From an uncultured Mogibacterium sp. (GTDB taxonomy: Bacteria > Bacillota > Clostridia > Peptostreptococcales > Anaerovoracaceae): DNA of 64,000 bases. The stretch spans positions 1-64,000 of the forward strand of contig NZ_CALISE010000022.1 of NCBI RefSeq assembly GCF_938041965.1, in the 5' to 3' direction. Of the stretch, positions 17,073 through 26,495 are shown piece after piece; positions within the stretch are counted from its first letter, which is position 1; the number at the start of each line of letters is the position of its first letter. The position numbers and the translations under genes were made by a program. The notes under the pieces are model-generated. The model was not told the origin of the DNA and did not search any database. It worked only from the letters and a program-made list of their open reading frames with translations.

Positions 17073-18302
17073 TTATTTTTTACCAGTAACATTAATAACA
17101 ATATGCCTACTATAATCACAAATTTCTTTTTTTACATTGTTTATGTCTTCCAATGTGATGTCGTCTAACATCTGCAGAACTTCAGAAGGAGTTATAGACC
17201 TTCCGTAAGTAAGGAGATTTCTACCGTTGTATATCATCAGATTCTGCACACTCTCCTGTCCGAATATAAAGCTGGATTTAAGCTGCTCCCTTGAACTCTG
17301 GAATTCTTCAACGCTAATATCATCATCCTTAAGTCGATCTAGCTCTTCTTTGATTGCATCTAAAGCTTCATCCACCTTATCTTTGGCAACACCAGCACAT
17401 ATAACAAAGAATCCCGTATGACTGTAAAATCCAGTCATAGAGTACACTGAATAAGCAAGCCCTTTCTTAACACGAACATTCTGCATCAATCGTGATGACA
17501 TTCCTCCACCAAGAATGTTGCAAAGTAGCATCATAGGGTACCTTTTTGGGTCTTCTGCCGGAAAAAGTCTAACTCCCATCGCAATGTGCGCTTGCTCAAT
17601 ATCCTTCGTTACTTCAATGTATCTCCCTTCAGAAGCCGGAGAGACATTTTTATCAGTAACGAACTCTCTACGTTCTTTTAGACTATAGAACTTGTCTTCA
17701 AAGTACTCGATTACATCTTTTCTATCAAATGAACCAGCAATCGACACTATAATTTCATCTCTTGTATAGTGGTCAAAGTAATATTTATCAAGTTTGTCAT
17801 GTGTAAACGATGAAACTGTATATTTTGTTCCAAGTACAGGATGAGACATCCCCATACCCTTGTATACATTATCTTCAAGAATATCAAAGGCTACTTCATC
17901 AGGATCATCTGCATTCATATTTATTTCTTCAATAACTACGCCCTTCTCCTTCTCAAGTTCGACTTCTGGAAAAGTAGGATTACAGATCATATCCGTCAAA
18001 ACTTCAGCGCTTGCTCGAAAATGCTCATCAAGACATTTCACATAAAAGCAAGTGCACTCTTTGCTGGTAAATGCGTTCATCTGTCCGCCAAGTTTATCTA
18101 TCTCATTAACTATTTGAAAGTGATCCCTATTCTTGGTTCCTTTAAATAGCATGTGTTCGATAAAATGCGAAATCCCCTGCTCATCATCATTTTCATTTAC
18201 TGAACCGTTATTGCACCATATACCTATGGATACAGATCTCACTGAATTCATAGAATTAAGAATTAGTCTTACGCCTGAATCCAGCGTTATAACCTCTAGC
18301 AT
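17073..18302 (-). CDS. M16 family zinc peptidase (YmxG/MlpA-like)
   Basis: A 409-residue protease of the pitrilysin/mitochondrial-processing-peptidase family. The inverted zinc motif HFIEH gives ligands H46 and H50 and catalytic E49, with a third ligand glutamate in VVIEEINMNADDPDE. A C-terminal M16C domain follows. The ATG is preceded by GGGGGATGT, a strong ribosome binding site. Near dut in clostridia this family is usual. The substrate in Firmicutes is not well defined. It lies 9 bases after the unknown acidic protein. Confidence 0.92.
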   Translation of the reverse strand: MLEVITLDSGVRLILNSMNSVRSVSIGIWCNNGSVNENDDEQGISHFIEHMLFKGTKNRDHFQIVNEIDKLGGQMNAFTSKECTCFYVKCLDEHFRASAEVLTDMICNPTFPEVELEKEKGVVIEEINMNADDPDEVAFDILEDNVYKGMGMSHPVLGTKYTVSSFTHDKLDKYYFDHYTRDEIIVSIAGSFDRKDVIEYFEDKFYSLKERREFVTDKNVSPASEGRYIEVTKDIEQAHIAMGVRLFPAEDPKRYPMMLLCNILGGGMSSRLMQNVRVKKGLAYSVYSMTGFYSHTGFFVICAGVAKDKVDEALDAIKEELDRLKDDDISVEEFQSSREQLKSSFIFGQESVQNLMIYNGRNLLTYGRSITPSEVLQMLDDITLEDINNVKKEICDYSRHIVINVTGKK

Positions 18303-18311
18303 ACATCCCCC

Positions 18312-18833
18312 TTAGTTATACTCTGCACCTATAATATCTGACAGTCTCACAGAATACGAGTCCCCTGTGTACTCATAAGCGTCATCAAAATTATAATTAC
18401 AGGTTTCTCCAGTATATCTAGACGCACTGATATTATACCTGGCATCTCTCACGTTTATTTCTTCTCCGGTATCATTATCGATTACATGCGGTGTAATAAC
18501 GTACCAACGTCTAAAATCATATATAGCGCTTGCAAGATTTGAATAATCTTCGTCAGTCATATCATCATTGAAATTCCCCATAATGCTGCGCTTTGCTGTA
18601 TCGACAGTCACATAGAATTCCGCAAGTTCATCAGGGATTGATTTGTTCCATTCTTCAAAATATGAATCAAACATATCTGCGAAAGATTCCATATCTAATT
18701 TTTTTACCAGTTCTAGGATTAGCTGGACATCTATTACCTCATCGGCCTCTAGAAGTGCAGCAAGATTTTCATAATACTCAAACTCCTCTGGTGCAACAAT
18801 ATCAAGGATTTGATAGAGTTCATCTCTGTTCAT
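18312..18833 (-). CDS. Hypothetical acidic protein
   Basis: I do not recognise this protein. From the chosen ATG it is 173 residues, acidic and soluble, with a predicted helical first half (DELYQILDIVAPEEFEYYE, LILELVKKLDMESFADMF) and a beta/loop-rich second half rich in Tyr, Asp and Asn. No signal peptide or membrane segment is visible. The ATG at 18833 has AAAGGTGAATTA upstream. The longer possible start at 18878 would lie upstream of the predicted transcription start near 18871 and is unlikely. It is divergent from pepF and followed by the M16 peptidase. Confidence 0.75.
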   Translation of the reverse strand: MNRDELYQILDIVAPEEFEYYENLAALLEADEVIDVQLILELVKKLDMESFADMFDSYFEEWNKSIPDELAEFYVTVDTAKRSIMGNFNDDMTDEDYSNLASAIYDFRRWYVITPHVIDNDTGEEINVRDARYNISASRYTGETCNYNFDDAYEYTGDSYSVRLSDIIGAEYN

Positions 18834-18836
18834 TAA

Positions 18837-18906
18837 TTCACCTTTAAATCGATTTATGCTATAATAATACATCATCAATTATAGCATAAGGAGCTAGTTA
18901 AATGAA
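18837..18906. promoter_or_regulatory. Symmetric bidirectional promoter between the acidic protein and pepF
   Basis: A perfect inverted repeat has two 12-base arms (18854-18865 and 18878-18889), each reading TTATGCTATAAT in its own direction, with a 12-base spacer. Each arm is an extended -10 element (TG-n-TATAAT). Each has a weak -35 at exactly 17 bases: TTCACC at 18837-18842 (+) and TTCATT at 18901-18906 (-). The predicted starts are near 18872 (+) and 18871 (-), so the two transcripts would start back to back. The leaders would be about 30 bases (pepF) and 38 bases (acidic protein). The repeat could also be an operator. Confidence 0.65.
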
Positions 18907-20704
18907 GAAATACGATTTAAAAAACCGCTCTGAGATAGCGGATAGAGATAAATGGAATCTAGAAGCGATGTATCCAGATGAAGCCAAATGGGAAGAAGAT
19001 TTGTCCACTGCTCTTCAGTCGAGTGAAGAGTTTATATTACTTAAAGGTCGTCTAACAGAGTCGGCAGAAGGCCTTCTTAAAGCACTGCGCTTATACGCTG
19101 ATATGATGCGCAAAGCCGAGAATGCTTTTGTGTATTCGCGAATGCGTCATGATGAGGATAATGCAAATACGAAATATACAGAGATGAACAATAAGTCCCT
19201 CTCTACTCTCGCTCAAATTTCAGCTAATGTATCATTCTTTACACCCGAACTGCTGGAAGCTGATGAAACTGTAATAAAGGGATATATCTATGAAGTACCA
19301 GCTTTAAAGGAATTTTCCTTCATGCTCGATTCAATCATGCTTAGCAAGCCTCACGTTCTGTCTTCTGATGAAGAACGCATAATAGCTCAGCTTAATGAAT
19401 CTGCTAGTGCACCAGACGAGATTTACACTATGTTTAACGATGCGGATCTTTCTTTTGGCAAAGTTACCAATGAGGATGGTACAGATGTGAATCTCACTCA
19501 CGGCAACTATATCCAGTTCATGGAGTCGGAAAACCGCGAGGTTAGAAAAAATGCTTTTGAGGCAATGTACAGTAGATATAAGGAATTCAATAACTCAATC
19601 TCTGTGATGTACAACTATAGTGTAAAGCATGACTCTATCATGTCTAAGCTACGTAAATATAAATCGACTCTCGATAGCAAGCTATCTGGCGAACGCATTC
19701 CACTCTCTGTGTATGATAATCTTATAGATGCTGTACATAAGAACCTACCCTCGATGCATAAGTATATGGAAATTAGAAAACGCGCTTTAGGTCTTAATGA
19801 GCTAAGAATATATGATGTTTACCGCCCTATCGTGAAACCAGAGGGATTAGAATGCAGCTATGAAGAGGCTGTAGATATCGCCTGCAAAGCATTGGCACCT
19901 CTTGGTGACGACTATGTTAATACATTACGAAAAGGATTAACCGAAGATAGATGGGTTGATATATATGAGAATACAGGCAAAACATCTGGCGCATATAGCT
20001 TCGGCTCTTACGATAGTAACCCATATATTTTGATGAACTTCAGCGGAGAACTACGTGACGTATTTACACTCATTCACGAGGCTGGTCATTCGATGCATTC
20101 ATACTATACTAGACGAACACAGCCATTTGTGTATGGAGGACACTCTATATTTACAGCAGAGGTTGCTAGTACCGTTAATGAGACTCTATTGATTCATTAC
20201 CTTCTAAGTAATGCTGAGTCAGTAGACATGAAGAAATATCTAATCAACTTCTATATCGATGAGTTTAAATCTACATTGTTCAGGCAGACAATGTTTGCTG
20301 AATTTGAAAAAATTGCACATGAAACTGTCGAAAATGGTGGATCACTCACAGCACAGTATCTAAACGAGGAGTACGATAAACTGAATACACTTTATTATGG
20401 ACCGGCAATTGAACATGACGAGTATATTCAGTATGAATGGTCTAGAATTCCTCATTTCTACCGTGCTTACTACGTATATCAGTATGCTACGGGCTACTCC
20501 GCCGCAAATGCTATCGCTAATAGGATATTAACTGGCGGAGAAGCTGAACGAAATGATTATTTAAAATTCCTAGCTACCGGAGAATCTGACTATCCAATAG
20601 AATTACTTAAAATTGCTGGAGTAGATATGAGTACTGAGGAGCCTGTTCTCTCTGCCCTCTCTACATTTAAAAATCTAGTTGATGAACTAGACGAGATGAT
20701 ATAG
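18902..20704 (+). CDS. pepF: Oligoendopeptidase F (M3 family)
   Basis: A 600-residue cytoplasmic zinc metallopeptidase that degrades oligopeptides. The catalytic motif is HEAGH (H392, E393, H396), with a downstream third-ligand glutamate region (FTAEVASTVNETL). The N-terminal helical domain and the C-terminal FYRAYYVYQYATGYSAA motif are typical of PepF. The length matches the family. The ribosome binding site is AAGGAG, 9 bases before the ATG. It is the first gene of a plus-strand operon with nadK and an rluA-type gene. Confidence 0.95.
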   Translation: MKKYDLKNRSEIADRDKWNLEAMYPDEAKWEEDLSTALQSSEEFILLKGRLTESAEGLLKALRLYADMMRKAENAFVYSRMRHDEDNANTKYTEMNNKSLSTLAQISANVSFFTPELLEADETVIKGYIYEVPALKEFSFMLDSIMLSKPHVLSSDEERIIAQLNESASAPDEIYTMFNDADLSFGKVTNEDGTDVNLTHGNYIQFMESENREVRKNAFEAMYSRYKEFNNSISVMYNYSVKHDSIMSKLRKYKSTLDSKLSGERIPLSVYDNLIDAVHKNLPSMHKYMEIRKRALGLNELRIYDVYRPIVKPEGLECSYEEAVDIACKALAPLGDDYVNTLRKGLTEDRWVDIYENTGKTSGAYSFGSYDSNPYILMNFSGELRDVFTLIHEAGHSMHSYYTRRTQPFVYGGHSIFTAEVASTVNETLLIHYLLSNAESVDMKKYLINFYIDEFKSTLFRQTMFAEFEKIAHETVENGGSLTAQYLNEEYDKLNTLYYGPAIEHDEYIQYEWSRIPHFYRAYYVYQYATGYSAANAIANRILTGGEAERNDYLKFLATGESDYPIELLKIAGVDMSTEEPVLSALSTFKNLVDELDEMI

Positions 20705-20727
20705 CGCATTTTATATGAGGAAATACT

Positions 20728-21534
20728 ATGAAACCAACTAAAGTATTTATCTATAGCAATGATACAGGTTTGTCAAAGGCTACTGCTAATGAACTTATCA
20801 ATGTTCTTAGCATTAGAAAATTTGAGATTTCTAGCAAATATGATGAAACTGTCGATTTGATTGCTTGTATCGGTGGTGATGGAACATTTCTAAACTGTGT
20901 ACATGAATGCAGACTTCCGAGGACCCCTATAATCGGGATAAATACCGGTCATCTAGGATTCTTTCAAGAACTAGTTCCCTCTGAACTGGAGATGTTTGTT
21001 AATCACTATAATGATGGAAATTATACAGTTGAAAAGATACATCCAATACGCGCCCTAATCACAGCCAGAGACGGTATTCACGAGATAACAGGAATAAACG
21101 AGATCCTTGTAATGGGTATGTATACAAAACTTGCTCATCTTTCTATAATCATGGACGATACTCCAATTCAGGAGTTTATCGGAGATGGAATCCTCGTATC
21201 AACTCCTGTTGGATCAACTGCTTATAACTATTCACTTGGTGGTTCACTAGTAGCGCCAGAGCTAGACGCTCTACAGTTAACACCGATGGCTCCGATGAAT
21301 ACTAGTGCGTACAGATGCTTTAGGTCGAGTATTCTCTACCCTGCGTCAAAAAATGTTAGATTGGTTACGCGTAAGAGCAACGTTAGAGACAAACTTTTAT
21401 TATCGTATGATGGACTAACAAGAGAATTTAGCAATGTATCTAAAATTGACGTAATGCAGGCAGATGACGAGATTCATCTTATAAGACTACCTGGTTACGA
21501 TTACTGGAATAAGCTTACTAACAAGCTTTTATAG
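20728..21534 (+). CDS. nadK: NAD kinase
   Basis: A 268-residue NAD kinase that makes NADP+ from NAD+ with ATP or polyphosphate. The signature GGDGTFL follows the first strand (ACIGGDGTFLN), with NTGHLGFF, GDGILVSTPVGSTAYNYSLGG for substrate binding, and LSYDG near the end. Length is normal for Firmicutes. It starts 23 bases after pepF with GAGGAAA upstream of the ATG, so the three plus-strand genes probably form one transcript. Confidence 0.95.
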   Translation: MKPTKVFIYSNDTGLSKATANELINVLSIRKFEISSKYDETVDLIACIGGDGTFLNCVHECRLPRTPIIGINTGHLGFFQELVPSELEMFVNHYNDGNYTVEKIHPIRALITARDGIHEITGINEILVMGMYTKLAHLSIIMDDTPIQEFIGDGILVSTPVGSTAYNYSLGGSLVAPELDALQLTPMAPMNTSAYRCFRSSILYPASKNVRLVTRKSNVRDKLLLSYDGLTREFSNVSKIDVMQADDEIHLIRLPGYDYWNKLTNKLL

Positions 21535-21552
21535 ACTAAATATGAGGAAACA

Positions 21553-22446
21553 ATGGGAAAATACAATCATAAAGTAACTGAATCTGATATCGGTTTGAGC
21601 ATCAATCAGATCATAAAAACGAATTTCAAATTCTCATCACGGTTCAAAACTAAGATGAAATTCCAGAAACTTGTAGATCTCAACGGTATACCTACTCCTG
21701 GATTTATTAAACCAGATGTGGGAGATGTAATATCGATAAGACTCCCAGAAGAAAGTAGCGATTTTCCGGCTGAAGATATTCCTATAGATGTAATATATGA
21801 AGACGATGATCTCATGTTTATCAACAAACAGCCTGGAGTGATAGTTCATCCAACTAAAGGTCACCCATTTCATACTATCGCAAATGGTCTAATGAAATAC
21901 ATGAAGGATAACGACCAAAGCTACAAGATTCGTTTCGCTAATAGAATAGACATGGATACGTCTGGGATCGTCATCGTTGCAAAAAATGCGAACTCACAAA
22001 ACGATATATCCCACCAAATGCGAGCAAATTCAGTGCATAAGCAGTACATAGCAATCGTTAACGGTGTAATTGAAGATGATAAATTTACGATAGACGAGCC
22101 TATCGGGAGACCTAGCGAGGAATCGATTCAGAGAACTGTACTATCAGAAGGTGGTAAAGATGCAATTACGGATGTCAAAGTTCTCGAGAGATTTAAAAGA
22201 AATACGCTCGTTGAAGTCACATTACATACTGGAAGAACACATCAGATAAGAGTTCATCTCACTCATATAGGTCACCCTATCACGGGTGACCACTTATACG
22301 GTGGTGATGCACCAGAGCTTATGGAAAGACAGGCATTACATGCCGCAAAAATGAGTTTAAAGCACCCTATGACTGGAGAAATACTTAATATTGAGGCGCC
22401 TTTGCCAGACGATATGAAAAAATGCCTAGCTATTCTACGTAGGTAG
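21553..22446 (+). CDS. RluA family RNA pseudouridine synthase
   Basis: A 297-residue pseudouridine synthase with an S4-like N-terminal part (residues ~10-70) and a catalytic domain. The catalytic aspartate lies in FANRIDMDTSGIVIVAKN (family form H-R-L-D-x-D-T-S-G). RTHQIRVHL and GHPITGDHLYG near the C-terminus are conserved family segments. RluD-like enzymes modify 23S rRNA; the exact target cannot be read from sequence. The stop codon is inside the stem of a strong terminator. Confidence 0.9.
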   Translation: MGKYNHKVTESDIGLSINQIIKTNFKFSSRFKTKMKFQKLVDLNGIPTPGFIKPDVGDVISIRLPEESSDFPAEDIPIDVIYEDDDLMFINKQPGVIVHPTKGHPFHTIANGLMKYMKDNDQSYKIRFANRIDMDTSGIVIVAKNANSQNDISHQMRANSVHKQYIAIVNGVIEDDKFTIDEPIGRPSEESIQRTVLSEGGKDAITDVKVLERFKRNTLVEVTLHTGRTHQIRVHLTHIGHPITGDHLYGGDAPELMERQALHAAKMSLKHPMTGEILNIEAPLPDDMKKCLAILRR

Positions 22447-22470
22447 AATGCTGGGCATTAGCTTTTTCTT
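22423..22470 (+). terminator. Strong terminator of the pepF-nadK-rluA operon
   Basis: A 15-bp stem with one bulged base (TGCCTAGC-T-ATTCTAC pairing with GTAGAAT-GCTGGGCA) closes a GTAG loop at 22423-22457. It is followed by a T-rich run (GCTTTTTCTTTTAG). The stem includes the last codons and stop of the pseudouridine synthase gene. It also separates this operon from the convergent rpe gene. Confidence 0.85.
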
Positions 22471-22496
22471 TTAGTTAAAGTATTTATAATTAAAAA

Positions 22497-23150
22497 TTAT
22501 GCATCAACCTTCCTAATTCTCATTATGGCTTCTGCTCTATCTTCATACTTGAAAACTGCAGAACCAGCAACAAGAATATCTGCACCGCTTGAAATTAATA
22601 TCCCTGAATTCTTATCCGATACACCACCGTCAACCTCTATTTCGAAATTGTATCCATTTTCTTTTCTTAATTTATTTAGCCGAGCTACTTTTCCCGCAGT
22701 TTCAGGAATGAATTTCTGCCCACCAAACCCAGGATTTACAGACATTACTAATACCATATCGACAAATGGAAGCACAGCTTCAAGACAAGAGACAGGAGTA
22801 CCCGGATTTATAGACACACCTGCTTTTACCCCATGCTTCTTAATGTGCGCCAGGGTCCTACAAATATGAGGACATGCTTCGTAGTGAACCGTAATATAGG
22901 CGGTATTGTCCGTCACAAACTCCTCTAAGTACTGATCTGGATTCTCAATCATCAAATGTACATCGTAAGGGGCAGTTGCATATCCGTTAAGACTCTTCAT
23001 AACGGCACTTCCAAAACTGATATTAGGAACAAATGCGCCATCCATAACGTCTACATGAATAAAATCACATCCGCCCTTGCAGATATCAGCGACTTCAGAA
23101 CCAAGTTTAGCGAAATCAGCTGCTAAAATCGACGGTGCTATTTTTGCCAT
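22497..23150 (-). CDS. rpe: Ribulose-phosphate 3-epimerase
   Basis: A 217-residue TIM-barrel enzyme interconverting ribulose 5-phosphate and xylulose 5-phosphate. The motifs IAPSILAADFAKLG, FIHVDVMDGAFVPNISFG (metal-binding H and D), VHLMIENPD, VMSVNPGFGGQKF and EIEVDGGVSDKN are all typical. It overlaps the end of rsgA by 13 bases. This is the standard Firmicute prkC-rsgA-rpe order, so translation is probably coupled. Confidence 0.96.
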   Translation of the reverse strand: MAKIAPSILAADFAKLGSEVADICKGGCDFIHVDVMDGAFVPNISFGSAVMKSLNGYATAPYDVHLMIENPDQYLEEFVTDNTAYITVHYEACPHICRTLAHIKKHGVKAGVSINPGTPVSCLEAVLPFVDMVLVMSVNPGFGGQKFIPETAGKVARLNKLRKENGYNFEIEVDGGVSDKNSGILISSGADILVAGSAVFKYEDRAEAIMRIRKVDA

Positions 23151-24004
23151 TTTTTTACCTCTTCCAAAATTGATAAATACGATTCATATCTAGTTTTACT
23201 AATTTTTCCTTTTTCAAGTGCTTCTTTTACTGCACAGTCAGGCTCATCAACATGAATACAATCTAGATACTTGCAACAACCCTTAAAAGCATCAATCTCA
23301 GGGAAATAATCCCTCACATGATATTTATCAAGTCTAGGCATATCTAGAGATGTAAAACCTGGTGTATCATAAAAATGAGTATTTTTATCAATGCTAAAAA
23401 TCTCGACATGCCTTGTCGTATGTCTACCTCTGGCAGTTTTATTGCTGATATCTCCTGTTTCTATATCATTTCTACCGGTTATATGGTTCATTATTGTTGA
23501 TTTTCCAACGCCTGATGGTCCGGCGAGCGCAACATTAGCTCCCTTTATCAAATCATATAGCTTATCTATGCCATCACCATTCTTGCCATTAATAATAACA
23601 ACTGGAAAAGCTTTTTCATAAGTTGATACAAGTTCTTTTAGATCATTTTCTGATACAAGATCTGGTTTTGTAATACAGACGATAACTTCGATGTTGTTAT
23701 ATAGTGTTGCAGCGGTAAACTTATCAATAATAAGATTGTTCGGATTAGGAAAAGCTGCCGCAAATAAGACTACCAGCTTATCTAGATTAGAAACAGGTGG
23801 GCGCGAAAGAAAGTTTTTTCTTTCGCGCACCTTTGTTATTATACAGTCGCCGTCTTCTTGCCTTAAATCAAATTCGACAATATCCCCAACATAGATGATT
23901 GATTTACCTCGCTTAAGATTCTTGCGAGCATTCCCCATGTAAACTCGCTTTCCATCATCAACATAGTAGAAACCGCCAATTCCCTTAACGACTCTTCCCA
24001 GCAT
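23138..24004 (-). CDS. rsgA: Ribosome small subunit-dependent GTPase A
   Basis: A 288-residue circularly permuted GTPase that helps late 30S maturation. An N-terminal OB-fold is followed by G4 (CITKPDLV), G1 (GPSGVGKST), G3 (YDTPG) and a C-terminal zinc site with C-x4-C-x2-H-x5-C (CKYLDCIHVDEPDC). The ATG at 24004 has AAGG seven bases upstream and starts right after the prkC stop, so I prefer it to an upstream start at 24022. Confidence 0.95.
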   Translation of the reverse strand: MLGRVVKGIGGFYYVDDGKRVYMGNARKNLKRGKSIIYVGDIVEFDLRQEDGDCIITKVRERKNFLSRPPVSNLDKLVVLFAAAFPNPNNLIIDKFTAATLYNNIEVIVCITKPDLVSENDLKELVSTYEKAFPVVIINGKNGDGIDKLYDLIKGANVALAGPSGVGKSTIMNHITGRNDIETGDISNKTARGRHTTRHVEIFSIDKNTHFYDTPGFTSLDMPRLDKYHVRDYFPEIDAFKGCCKYLDCIHVDEPDCAVKEALEKGKISKTRYESYLSILEEVKKWQK

Positions 24005-24005
24005 A

Positions 24006-25730
24006 TTATAACCTTGTTCCACTGTTATTTGAGTTGTCGGAAGAGCTTCCTGAAGAAGGTTTACCCTTACTTACCTCAATATCAATTGTTTCACCTTTTT
24101 CGAGTGATGTATTAGCAGCATACTGTTGCCACATTACATAACCATTGCCATAAACATTGCTTTCGTCGTAAGAAATATTTCCTACTTTAAATCCAGCATT
24201 TGTAATAGCCGATTTTGCTTCCTCAAGTGACTTTCCTGTTAAAGAAGGTACCGTTCCCTTCTCCTTCCCTTTTCCATCACTAATTGTAATGTTAATTTTT
24301 GTTCCTTTGTCGGCATTTGTTCCAGCTGCAGGATCTTGGGTTAGTATCGTTCCCTCAGGCTTATTTGAAGTCTCAGACTTAACTATTCCAAGCTTGTAGC
24401 CCGCCTTTTTGAGTTTCTTTTCAACTTTCTTATAGTCTTGACCAACTATATTAGGTACTGTTCCTTCCTTAGAGCCCTTACTGAGGTGAAGTGTTATCGT
24501 TGAACCCTTTTTAGCTTCTTCTCCACCAGAAGGATCCTGTTCGACTACATGTCCCTCAGAAATTTCCGATGAATATACACTTTTACCCTTTTCAACTTTA
24601 AATCCGCTCTTTTCAGCCGTTTTTTTCGCTTCCTTATAAGTCATATCAGACATATCAGGTACCTTAGCTTTACTAGAGAAGACACCTGTTGCAAAAGCAA
24701 CGCCCAGAACAAGAACGAGTAGAACCGCTCCGGCAATACCAAGTTTAATAAGCTTTTTCTTGCGACTAGAAGAATTAGATTTTTTCTTCTTTTTCTTCCT
24801 GCCTTTTGAATTTTCTGAAACTATATCGTCACTATCATCTTCTTCACTATCAGATCGCTTACGTGCAACCTCATTAGATGCCTCTGCAAAAATTGAATTT
24901 CCAACAACCTTAGTCACGAATTCGATGTTATCTAGTTCTTCAATGAGTTCATCTGCACTGTTGAATCTATTAGTTTGAAACTTATTTGTAGCCTTGAGAA
25001 CAGCTCTTTCAAGTGCAGGCGGAATTCCATCCACATATTCATGTGGAGGTACAATGTCTTCGTTTATATGCTTGAGAGCTATGGATACAGGATTGTCTCC
25101 ATCGAATGGAACTCTCCCTGTGAGCATCTCGTACATTACAATACCAAGTGAATATATATCGGATCTTTCATCAACATAATTTCCTCTAGCCTGTTCGGGC
25201 GAAAAATAGTGTACTGATCCGATAACCTTGCTGTTGGTCGAAAGTGTTGCGTCATTAACAGCCTTAGCTATACCAAAGTCGGCAAGCTTTGCAACACCAT
25301 CAGATGTAACCATGATGTTATGAGGCTTGACGTCTCTATGTATTATCTTATTTTTATGCGCAATTCTCAATGCAGATGCAACCTGCTTAGTAAGGTCGAT
25401 TACCGTACGGTAGTCTAGAGGTGCATCTTCTGCAATTATATTGCTTAAGTTACGGCCTTCAACAAGCTCCATTACTATGTAGTTAATATTTCCTTCCTTA
25501 CCTACATCGTAAACACTTACGATATTAGGGTGAGAAAGTCCAGCAGCTGCCTGCGACTCTCTTTTGAAATTTTCAACAAACGAAGCATCCTTTGTGAACT
25601 CCGGTCTGAGTATCTTGATAGCGATGAATCTGTTTAACAGTCTGTCCTTACCCTTGTAAACGACTGCCATACCGCCATCACCGATTTTCTCAAGGAGCTC
25701 GTAACGGCCAGATAGAAGTCTACTGCTCAT
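24006..25730 (-). CDS. prkC: PASTA-domain serine/threonine protein kinase
   Basis: A 574-residue membrane kinase that senses muropeptides or cell-wall precursors through its extracellular part. The kinase domain (about residues 9-270) has GDGGMAVVYKG, catalytic HRDVKPHNIM and DFGIAK. An acidic then lysine-rich linker precedes one membrane helix (~331-350), and three PASTA domains follow (starting KVPDMSDMTY, TVPNIVGQDY, TVPSLTGKSL). A Ser/Asn-rich tail ends the protein. The ATG at 25730 has GGAGG six bases upstream and overlaps the end of the phosphatase gene, coupling the pair. Confidence 0.95.
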   Translation of the reverse strand: MSSRLLSGRYELLEKIGDGGMAVVYKGKDRLLNRFIAIKILRPEFTKDASFVENFKRESQAAAGLSHPNIVSVYDVGKEGNINYIVMELVEGRNLSNIIAEDAPLDYRTVIDLTKQVASALRIAHKNKIIHRDVKPHNIMVTSDGVAKLADFGIAKAVNDATLSTNSKVIGSVHYFSPEQARGNYVDERSDIYSLGIVMYEMLTGRVPFDGDNPVSIALKHINEDIVPPHEYVDGIPPALERAVLKATNKFQTNRFNSADELIEELDNIEFVTKVVGNSIFAEASNEVARKRSDSEEDDSDDIVSENSKGRKKKKKKSNSSSRKKKLIKLGIAGAVLLVLVLGVAFATGVFSSKAKVPDMSDMTYKEAKKTAEKSGFKVEKGKSVYSSEISEGHVVEQDPSGGEEAKKGSTITLHLSKGSKEGTVPNIVGQDYKKVEKKLKKAGYKLGIVKSETSNKPEGTILTQDPAAGTNADKGTKINITISDGKGKEKGTVPSLTGKSLEEAKSAITNAGFKVGNISYDESNVYGNGYVMWQQYAANTSLEKGETIDIEVSKGKPSSGSSSDNSNNSGTRL

Positions 25731-26466
25731 TTGATTCCTCCAACATGTCAATACAGATTACTGAAACGTTATCGTTTCCACCGTTTAGGTTTGCTCTTTC
25801 AACCATACGTTCAGCACAGTCCTGCATGTCAGAACTCTCGTTGAAAATATCAAGTATTTCGCTGTCCGATACTTCCTCGTAGAGTCCGTCACTACAGATT
25901 AGTACCCTGTCACTTGGCTCCATATATATATTGAAGCAGTCAGGGTTGTTGTATGCATTTCCACCAATAGCTCTAGTGATTACATTTTTTTTATAATGAT
26001 GATCGGCCTCACTACGTGTAATAGCACCCATCTTAACTAAATCATTTACATAGGTGTGGTCATCAGTAATCTGATGCACTTCATCCTTGTGAAGGAAATA
26101 CACTCTGCTATCTCCCACATTGCCTACGTATAGAATTTTGTGGTCAACATATGCAAAAACTAGTGTTGTCGCCATTCCTACGTACTCTGGCTTTGTGTTG
26201 GAAAGCTGTAAAATACTTTCATTTACAAAGTTAACAGCATTTTCAAAATATGTGAAAATCGCTTCACTTCCCTCAACAAGTTCTATTGGGTTGTTGTACA
26301 CGTAATCTGCAAGGAAATCTACTGCTGCAGTGCTTGCAATTTCCCCGGACTTATTTCCGCCAACGCCGTCTGCCAGCATGAAAAATCTGCTATCCTTTAA
26401 TACTTTTACAGCGTCTTCGTTCTTAGGGCGCTTCATTCCCTTATCTGTTAAATATCCTACTCTCAT
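25720..26466 (-). CDS. prpC: PP2C-type serine/threonine phosphatase
   Basis: A 248-residue metal-dependent phosphatase that reverses PrkC phosphorylation. The N-terminus GYLTDKGMKRPKNEDAVK and the motifs MLADGVGGNKSGEIAS, YVGNVGDSRVYF, ITDDHTYV, LICSDGLYEEVSD and GNDNVSVI carry the family's metal-binding aspartates. It overlaps the start of prkC by 11 bases. The rlmN gene that often lies between rsmB and prpC in Firmicutes is absent from this position. Confidence 0.95.
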   Translation of the reverse strand: MRVGYLTDKGMKRPKNEDAVKVLKDSRFFMLADGVGGNKSGEIASTAAVDFLADYVYNNPIELVEGSEAIFTYFENAVNFVNESILQLSNTKPEYVGMATTLVFAYVDHKILYVGNVGDSRVYFLHKDEVHQITDDHTYVNDLVKMGAITRSEADHHYKKNVITRAIGGNAYNNPDCFNIYMEPSDRVLICSDGLYEEVSDSEILDIFNESSDMQDCAERMVERANLNGGNDNVSVICIDMLEESNEQ

Positions 26467-26495
26467 TAAAGTCTTACCACCTGAGTAAATTAAAA

